Below are positions 58,767 to 64,000 of a stretch of DNA of 64,000 bases, piece after piece. The notes under the pieces are model-generated. The model was not told where the DNA came from and ran no database searches. It saw nothing but the letters and a program-made list of their open reading frames with translations. The stretch's first letter is position 1, and each line of letters opens with the position of its first letter. The DNA comes from Clostridium_X cadaveris (lineage in GTDB: Bacteria; Bacillota; Clostridia; Clostridiales; Clostridiaceae): the NCBI RefSeq assembly GCF_039521325.1, contig NZ_BAAACD010000010.1. One strand, given 5' to 3'. A program made the translations under genes and the position numbers.

Positions 58767-60161
58767 ATGGCAAAGGCAGTACCTCAAAGTATAGCTGAAG
58801 AAATTGTAAAATTAGTAGGCGGAAAGGAGAATATTAAAACAGTTGCATGCTGCGCAACAAGACTTAGGATGACATTGCATGATGATAGCAAGGCTGATAA
58901 AGTATCAATAAAGGCTATCAACGGAGTCATGGGTTTAGTTGAGCAAAATGAACAGCTTCAAATTATTTTAGGACCAGGCATGGTTACAAAAGTTACTAAC
59001 ATCATTGGAGAACTAACTTTATTAAAGGTTGGCCAAGTTGATGAGGTAGCAGAAAGAAAAGCAGAGCTTAAGAAGAAAAACTCAACACCAGTTAAATTAT
59101 TCATAAGGAAATTATCCAATATATTTGTACCATTAATACCAGGGTTTGTAGGATGTGGTATCATATATGGTGTTGCAAAGTTATTACAAAATCAAGGGAT
59201 ATTAACAGGAAATGCATATCAAATGGCTTATGTATTAGGAAAGGGCATATTCCTATACATGAATATAATGGTAGGTGTATTTACTGCAAGGGAATTTGGA
59301 GGAAGTGAATCTCTTGGAGGAACTATAGCCGGTATCATGATGGCTCCACAACTTGCAAAGATAGTTGTTGGAGGAGAAGCGTTAGTTCCAGCACAAGGTG
59401 GAGTTATAGCTGTATTAATAGCTTGTGCATTAGGTGCAGTATTAGAAAAGAAACTAAGAAAGGTTATGCCATCAGTGCTTGATCTCATGGTTACTCCAAC
59501 TATAGTTATACTAGTTATAGGACTTGGATGTTTCTATATAATTCAACCTTTAGGAGCATGGCTAACTAACAATATCACTTGGCTTGTTAATATATCCATA
59601 GAAAAGGGAAGAATGCTTACAGGAGCAGTATTTTCAACCACATTCTTACCACTTGTTATGACTGGACTTCATAGAGCATTGACGCCAGTTGAAACAAGCT
59701 TACTACAATCTACAGGTGTTGACTTACTAAGACCAATTTTAGCAATGGCTGGAGCTGGACAAGTTGGTGCTGGTATAGCAATATTCATGAAGACTAAGAG
59801 CAAGAGAATGAAAACTGTAATAGGAAGTTCGCTTCCTATAGGTATGCTAGGTGTTGGTGAACCATTAATGTTTGGTGTTACATTACCACTAGGAAAACCA
59901 TTTATAACTGCTTGCCTAGGATCTGCATTAGGTGGAATGTATGTTGCAGCTAAAGGCGTTGCATCAACAGGTATAGGTTTATCAGGTATTCCGTTAGCAC
60001 TACTTATGCCAGATGGAAGTGCTGCAATAAACTATTTGATAGGAACAATCCTTGCATATGCTGGTGGATTCTTATTAACTTACTTTACTAAGTGGGAAGA
60101 TGTAGATGATGGTGATAATTTTGAAATGGATAACCCATTAAAAGATATAATAAAGATGTAA
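58767..60161 (+). CDS. PTS EIIBC, glucose superfamily (sucrose/MurNAc type)
   Basis: Sugar permease of 464 residues. The N-terminal EIIB domain (about 1-90) has the phospho-Cys C29 in VACCATRLRMTLHDD and LQIILGPG. The ten-helix EIIC domain (about 105-450) has the active site GVGEPLMFGVTLPLGKPF. It lacks EIIA, as do MurP and sucrose enzymes, so it borrows EIIA(Glc). An amino sugar or muropeptide-derived sugar would fit its likely co-regulation with the hexosaminidases, but sequence alone does not exclude an alpha-glucoside. AGGGGGA precedes ATG. It is first in the operon EIIBC-PHP-antiterminator. Confidence 0.9.
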   Translation: MAKAVPQSIAEEIVKLVGGKENIKTVACCATRLRMTLHDDSKADKVSIKAINGVMGLVEQNEQLQIILGPGMVTKVTNIIGELTLLKVGQVDEVAERKAELKKKNSTPVKLFIRKLSNIFVPLIPGFVGCGIIYGVAKLLQNQGILTGNAYQMAYVLGKGIFLYMNIMVGVFTAREFGGSESLGGTIAGIMMAPQLAKIVVGGEALVPAQGGVIAVLIACALGAVLEKKLRKVMPSVLDLMVTPTIVILVIGLGCFYIIQPLGAWLTNNITWLVNISIEKGRMLTGAVFSTTFLPLVMTGLHRALTPVETSLLQSTGVDLLRPILAMAGAGQVGAGIAIFMKTKSKRMKTVIGSSLPIGMLGVGEPLMFGVTLPLGKPFITACLGSALGGMYVAAKGVASTGIGLSGIPLALLMPDGSAAINYLIGTILAYAGGFLLTYFTKWEDVDDGDNFEMDNPLKDIIKM

Positions 60162-60176
60162 TTATAAAGGAAATAA

Positions 60177-60199
60177 GGGGTATCCTTTTAGGGTACCCT
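60177..60199 (+). other. Intercistronic hairpin
   Basis: GGGGTATCC (60177-60185) pairs with GGGTACCCT (60191-60199) around a TTTTA loop. No T-run follows directly. It may stabilise the EIIBC message or lower downstream expression. Confidence 0.5.
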
Positions 60200-60228
60200 C
60201 TAATTCTATTTTAAGGGGATGGCATAAA

Positions 60229-61068
60229 ATGTATGATTTTCATATGCATACAACTTTTTCAGACGGAAGTAAAACTCCAAAAGAAATATTTGATATGGCA
60301 AAAGAGCTTAATTTTAAAGCTTTAAGTATAACTGATCATGATACTGTTTTAGGATTGGGGGATGCGTTTAAAGCTAGCAGAGAATCAGGAATACCATATA
60401 TTCCAGCATTGGAGCTTACTGTGAAGGAAGACGGAATTAAACTTCATGTTTTGGCATATGGTGTAAATAAAGAAAGCGCAGAAGCTGTGAATTATTCTTT
60501 AAAACTAAAAAAATATATGGATGAAAAATCATTATCTCAAATTCATGTTTTGAGAAGTAAAGGTCTTATAGACGGGATAAGTGATGAAGAACTCTTTGAA
60601 GAAGCAAAAGGAGGACCTCTTTATAGAGCAAAATTTCTTAAGACGTTAAGCAATAAAGGATATTTCCCAGAGGACGAGATAATGAAAAGGCTCAATGAAT
60701 ACTTTGGAAAAGAAGGATATTGCTATATGGAAGATAAGTTCCCATATATGAGTTTTAATGAAGGTTGTAGTTTTATAAAAAATATAGGTGGAAAAATAGT
60801 TTTAGCACATCCAAATAAAATAAGAAAGAAAAATGAAAAGCTATATAAGGAACTGATAAATAGCGATTTTTTAGATGGTATAGAAGTTTATCATCCATCT
60901 ATAACTAAAGATACTGAGATGGAGCTTATGAATATAATTGAAGAAAAGAAACTCCTTTGTACAGGTGGAACAGATTTTCATGGTATATATATGAAGAATC
61001 CTAGAGAAATAGGAACTGTAGAACTGCCTGATATAGTTATAGAATCTTTAGAGAAACTCATGATATAG
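60229..61068 (+). CDS. PHP-domain phosphoesterase
   Basis: Metal-dependent phosphoesterase of 279 residues, similar to RNase AM / 3',5'-nucleoside bisphosphate phosphatase (YciV-like). Metal-site motifs are YDFHMHTTFSDGSKTPKEI, LSITDHDTVLGL, the Glu in PALELTVKEDGIKLHVLAYG, KIVLAHPNKI and the C-terminal LLCTGGTDFHG. AGGGGA precedes ATG. Its place between the PTS enzyme and its antiterminator is not explained by known sugar pathways; it might act on a phosphorylated product. Confidence 0.88.
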   Translation: MYDFHMHTTFSDGSKTPKEIFDMAKELNFKALSITDHDTVLGLGDAFKASRESGIPYIPALELTVKEDGIKLHVLAYGVNKESAEAVNYSLKLKKYMDEKSLSQIHVLRSKGLIDGISDEELFEEAKGGPLYRAKFLKTLSNKGYFPEDEIMKRLNEYFGKEGYCYMEDKFPYMSFNEGCSFIKNIGGKIVLAHPNKIRKKNEKLYKELINSDFLDGIEVYHPSITKDTEMELMNIIEEKKLLCTGGTDFHGIYMKNPREIGTVELPDIVIESLEKLMI

Positions 61069-61198
61069 ATTGATTAAGAAGGATTTTCTAACCTATGAGT
61101 AGAAAGGTATAAGATAGTAGAATTGCATTATCATATAGGTATTAAAACTATGTATGTAAATGTTGAATAAAAAAGGAGCAAATAGGAGATAGGTTAGC

Positions 61199-62065
61199 AT
61201 GAAAAATTCCTATAAAATAGTTAGACTTATAAATAATAATGTTGTCATGTGTAAAGATAAAGAAGATAAGCGCTGTATGCTTATAGGAAAGGGTATAGGC
61301 TTTAAAAAGCAACCTCAAGATATCATAAGAGACCTGACTAACGTAGAAAAGGTCTACTATCTTGTAGATGAAAATAATGCAAAAGCTTACAGCTCCATAG
61401 TTGAAAGCACAAAATCAGAAGTTATAGGAGCCGTTGAAGAGGCTATAACTCTAATTGAGTCTTATACTCAAAAGCCATTAAACGAGAGTATCCACGTGAC
61501 TCTATTAGATCACATAAATTTTGCTATATCTAGAATAGAAAATAAGATAAACATAAAGAATCCTTTGATTCATGAGATAAAATTTTTGTATACAGAAGAA
61601 TTTTTGATTGCAGAAAAGGTTATTGAATTTTTAAATGACAAGTTGAAGATAGAGTTCCCTTATGACGAGGTGGGGTTCGTAACTATGCATATTCACGCAG
61701 CTATAACTGAAAAAAAGATAGAAGAAACCTCCATGGCAAATGAAATTTTATCAGATATACTTCATTTTTTAGATAAGAATTTAGGACATAAAATACAAAG
61801 GAACAGTTTAGAGTATTTTAGATTTTTAACTCATCTAAGATTTTCTATAGATAGAGCTATGAATGGAAAGAATGTAGAGAATCTATTGATTGATACTATC
61901 AAGGAAAAGTTTGAAAATAGTTATAACTTGGCAGAAAGATTATCGGTATATATTTATGAGAAATATAAAATTTACTTTAACGATGGGGAGATAGGATATA
62001 TAGCGCTGCATCTTCAAAACATATTAAATGAGAGAGAGCAGAATAAATACACATCGGTATTGTAA
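61199..62065 (+). CDS. GlcT/LicT-family transcription antiterminator
   Basis: RNA-binding antiterminator of 288 residues. The CAT RNA-binding domain (about 1-60) reads IVRLINNNVVMCKDKEDKRCMLIGKGIGFKKQ, where LIGKGIGF is GlcT-like. PRD1 (about 70-175) and PRD2 (about 180-285) carry the four conserved His: LLDHINFAI, FVTMHIHAAI, FLTHLRFSI and YIALHLQNIL. PTS phosphorylation of these controls dimerisation and RNA binding. GGAGATAGG precedes ATG. The matching RNA target precedes the EIIBC gene of this operon, and two related targets precede the hexosaminidase genes. A terminator follows. Confidence 0.92.
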   Translation: MKNSYKIVRLINNNVVMCKDKEDKRCMLIGKGIGFKKQPQDIIRDLTNVEKVYYLVDENNAKAYSSIVESTKSEVIGAVEEAITLIESYTQKPLNESIHVTLLDHINFAISRIENKINIKNPLIHEIKFLYTEEFLIAEKVIEFLNDKLKIEFPYDEVGFVTMHIHAAITEKKIEETSMANEILSDILHFLDKNLGHKIQRNSLEYFRFLTHLRFSIDRAMNGKNVENLLIDTIKEKFENSYNLAERLSVYIYEKYKIYFNDGEIGYIALHLQNILNEREQNKYTSVL

Positions 62066-62180
62066 GGAATAGTAAGAAATTTTAATTAATTAGTGAAGAG
62101 TGAAAAGTTATTGAAACTAGATTTAGAAAACATAAACGGTGAAAAGTTGTGATATTTTTCGGTTTTAGTAAAAATAAAGA

Positions 62181-62215
62181 TGCTGTTATGCGTTAGAGCA
62201 TAGCAGCACTTTTTT
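62181..62215 (+). terminator. Intrinsic terminator of the EIIBC operon
   Basis: TGCTGTTATGC (62181-62191) pairs with GCATAGCAGCA (62198-62208), one G-U, followed by six Ts (62210-62215). Confidence 0.85.
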
Positions 62216-62393
62216 AGTTATCTTGTTGTTTTTTCCATTCATGTTGACCGAGACTGTCATTAACTGCTTTGTTTACAGAGGATCTTATGTCGTCCATGCT
62301 ACTTTTAAGAGCATTTTTCACAGCTGACTTTATTACAAAATAGAGAACTATAAAGGTAATAATACCAGATAAAAGCCAATAGAAAAATATCAT
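62214..62393 (-). CDS. Small single-pass membrane protein (59 aa)
   Basis: Open frame of 59 codons with GGAGG six bases before the ATG on the minus strand. It starts MIFFYWLLSGIITF, has one membrane helix (about 3-22), then IKSAVKNALKSSMDD and a polar tail. The helix-IKxAVK pattern matches the 42-residue protein at 49298. It converges on the antiterminator gene and its stop overlaps that terminator. Function unknown. Confidence 0.6.
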   Translation of the reverse strand: MIFFYWLLSGIITFIVLYFVIKSAVKNALKSSMDDIRSSVNKAVNDSLGQHEWKKQQDN

Positions 62394-62502
62394 AAGTAAC
62401 CTCCACTGATTTAAATAATTAATATACTTCTTTAGCTATATGTTAGCATATATTGTAAAAATAGTATATAATTATATATATTTAAATTATTGGGGGAATA
62501 CT

Positions 62503-62751
62503 ATGAGCACAGATAAAATATTTCTATTAAATGCTGTATTGTTTTTTATAATATATGCAATGAGATATAAAGACGAACTTTTTAAAAGATTGATTATCTT
62601 CGCTATAGGGAGTGCTATAGCATATTTAATTATGCATTTATTAATTTTTAAAAAAGATTATTTTAATATATATACACTTTCATCAAGTATTTTATTGTTT
62701 ATAGCGTTAGACTGGATATATTATCTTGTATTTGTAGATAAAAAGAAATAA
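62503..62751 (+). CDS. Small hydrophobic membrane protein
   Basis: Protein of 82 residues with three hydrophobic helices (FLLNAVLFFIIYAM, RLIIFAIGSAIAYLIMHLLIF, YTLSSSILLFIALDWIYYLVFV) and a Lys-rich end. The start at 62503 follows TGGGGGA; an upstream in-frame ATG at 62440 lacks a ribosome site. I do not recognise the family. Confidence 0.65.
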   Translation: MSTDKIFLLNAVLFFIIYAMRYKDELFKRLIIFAIGSAIAYLIMHLLIFKKDYFNIYTLSSSILLFIALDWIYYLVFVDKKK

Positions 62752-62763
62752 GTATTTAGGATA

Positions 62764-62797
62764 AATAAGACTATTCGAGAGGATAGCCTTATTTTTA
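62764..62797 (+). terminator. Intrinsic terminator
   Basis: ATAAGACTAT pairs with ATAGCCTTAT (one mismatch) around TCGAGAGG, followed by TTTT. Confidence 0.65.
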
Positions 62798-63097
62798 TTG
62801 TAAAGAATAGAATTATCGTATTTGAGAAAAACAGCATTAATATTATCATATTAGTAATTATAGACTAAAAAATTAGTGAAATAACAAAAATGTATAATTT
62901 ATACAATAATCAAAAAAAGATGTATAAATTTAATTAAATGAATAAAAAAAACGAAAAAATAATTAACTTTAATTGGAAAATGTGCAAAAATAAATGAATT
63001 TAATAAGCACTTCAATTTGAATTTTAATTAACGTAGCTATATAACAAGTTTTATAGAGGTATTAATATTAAAATCAATTTGTTTGGAGGGAATAAGG
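62798..63097 (+). promoter_or_regulatory. AT-rich region upstream of pepD with repeated palindrome
   Basis: No gene is visible in 300 bases. TGTATAATTTATACA (62891-62905) has perfect 7-bp arms, and a half copy TGTATAAATTTA starts 30 bases on (62921). This is a possible paired operator about 180 bases before pepD. GGAGGG at 63086 is the pepD ribosome site. Confidence 0.4.
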
Positions 63098-64000
63098 ATG
63101 TTAGAAAAGTTACAGCCACAAAATGTTTTTTATTTCTTTGAAGAAATGACCAAGATTCCTCACGGATCAGGTAATGAAAAGGCGATTAGTGATTATCTTG
63201 TTAACTTTGCAAAGGAAAGAGGACTTGAGGTTATACAAGACGATATTCTGAATGTAATAATAAAAGCACCAGGAACTGATGGATATGAAAATGCTCCAAC
63301 TGTAATAATTCAAGGTCATATGGATATGGTGTGTGAAAAGACAAAAAATAGCACCCATGATTTTATGAAAGATCCTTTAAAATTAAGGATAGACGGCGAT
63401 TATGTATATGCAACAGATACAACTCTAGGCAGTGATGATGGAATAGCAGTAGCATATGGATTAGCTGTTATAGATTCTAAAGATGTAGCTCACGGACCAA
63501 TAGAATTAGTTGTGACTATATCTGAAGAGACTGGAATGGATGGTGCTGCTGCATTAGATACATCTGTCCTAAATGGCAAAATACTTTTAAACATAGACTC
63601 CGAAGAGGAAGGAATATTCCTTGTCAGCTGTGCAGGTGGAGTAAATACTATAGCTAATATCAAGGCAGAATGGGAACCATTTAACGGGACTGCTTTAAAA
63701 TTAGAAGTAAGCGGATTAAATGGTGGACACTCAGGAATGGAAATCATAAAACAAAGAGCAAATGCAAATAAATTAATGGGCAGGCTTTTATATATACTAA
63801 GCAAAGAAGTAGAATTTAATATAGTTTCAGTAAATGGCGGAACAAAGCACAATGCTATAGCTCGTGATTGTGAAGCAATAATTACAGTTCTAGAAAACGA
63901 TTTCAAGAAAGTTATGGATATTTGTAAGAATACAGAAGAGATCTTTAAGTCAGAGTATAGAGTAGAAGATCCTAATGTGTCAGTATCTACTGAAAAAGTA
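63098..64000 (+). CDS. pepD: Aminoacyl-histidine dipeptidase (M20C), 5' part
   Basis: Zinc dipeptidase cleaving Xaa-His and related dipeptides in the cytoplasm. The first 301 residues are in the window and the frame runs off the right edge. Motifs: KIPHGSGNEKAISDYL, metal-binding QGHMDMVCEK, bridging Asp in TTLGSDDGIAVAYGL, catalytic Glu-Glu in VTISEETGMDG, LLNIDSEEEG, and GLNGGHSGMEI in the lid domain. GGAGGG lies seven bases before ATG. Full-length members have about 480 residues. Confidence 0.95.
   Translation, partial: MLEKLQPQNVFYFFEEMTKIPHGSGNEKAISDYLVNFAKERGLEVIQDDILNVIIKAPGTDGYENAPTVIIQGHMDMVCEKTKNSTHDFMKDPLKLRIDGDYVYATDTTLGSDDGIAVAYGLAVIDSKDVAHGPIELVVTISEETGMDGAAALDTSVLNGKILLNIDSEEEGIFLVSCAGGVNTIANIKAEWEPFNGTALKLEVSGLNGGHSGMEIIKQRANANKLMGRLLYILSKEVEFNIVSVNGGTKHNAIARDCEAIITVLENDFKKVMDICKNTEEIFKSEYRVEDPNVSVSTEKV

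Noticed and set aside
62891..62905. Palindrome considered as an ArgR box
   Set aside because: The half-sites TGTAT and ATACA are five bases apart, not the four of the ArgR consensus, and the gene downstream is not an arginine gene.
63490..63906. Minus-strand open frame of 138 codons opposite pepD
   Set aside because: pepD motifs on the plus strand cover the same bases; the reverse frame has no ribosome site and no recognisable domain.
1..64000. tRNA, rRNA, prophage, toxin-antitoxin or restriction systems
   Set aside because: I looked for their usual signatures and found none in the window.

Overview
The window looks like chromosomal DNA of a low-GC Firmicute, most likely Clostridium sensu stricto. 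It is strongly AT-rich, has AGGAGG-type ribosome sites and a T-box argS leader, carries a CRISPR repeat ending in ATTTAAAT, and encodes sortase-anchored hexosaminidases and ATP-driven radical/double-cubane enzyme pairs. I see no rRNA, tRNA, phage or intact insertion sequence. The species cannot be fixed from sequence alone.

Layout. 1-483: a short CRISPR array without cas genes in view. 530-4639: a sortase-anchored protein with two GH20 hexosaminidase domains behind an antiterminator-type leader. 4776-6904: T-box and argS. 7037-15100: a six-gene operon of free-standing NRPS-like parts (condensation domain, acyl-adenylating ligase, carrier protein, Sfp-type transferase) plus an ABC exporter. 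15207-20143: MATE pump, a two-gene double-cubane/2-hydroxyacyl-CoA dehydratase-like system, M42 peptidase. 20218-22258: two-component system. 22457-27174: PRD activator and Lac/cellobiose-family PTS with a stand-alone RarA C-terminal domain protein. 27659-34105: DAACS symporter, ABC transporter, zinc-ribbon protein, MalY/PatB lyase. 34221-36749: secreted transglutaminase-like protein. 36945-38607: amino-acid NSS transporter behind a Phe-rich leader peptide and attenuator. 38634-41144: panC-panD-panS behind a structured leader. 42028-44474: second anchored GH20 hexosaminidase. 44545-58364: repair, stress, envelope, small-membrane and hypothetical genes. 58590-62215: PTS EIIBC, PHP protein and GlcT-like antiterminator. 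62503-64000: a small membrane protein and the start of pepD.

How the parts fit together. The two hexosaminidase leaders and the EIIBC leader each have an RNA-antiterminator-like element overlapping an intrinsic terminator, and a GlcT-like antiterminator is encoded beside the EIIBC. This suggests a single amino-sugar foraging regulon: surface release of hexosamines, PTS uptake and antitermination control. The two-component operon and the ABC transporter 7 kb away share a near-identical palindrome (TGACTAAAYTGTCA), which suggests one signalling circuit. The NSS leader can be drawn as a complete four-state ribosome-mediated attenuator. The pan operon lacks panB and panE in view but has a PanS-type importer, which fits salvage of a pantoate precursor.

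The most promising under-described items are the discrete-domain NRPS-like exporter operon, the Phe-codon attenuator, the antiterminator regulon over surface hexosaminidases, and the three-S1-domain fusion protein at 56628-58364.
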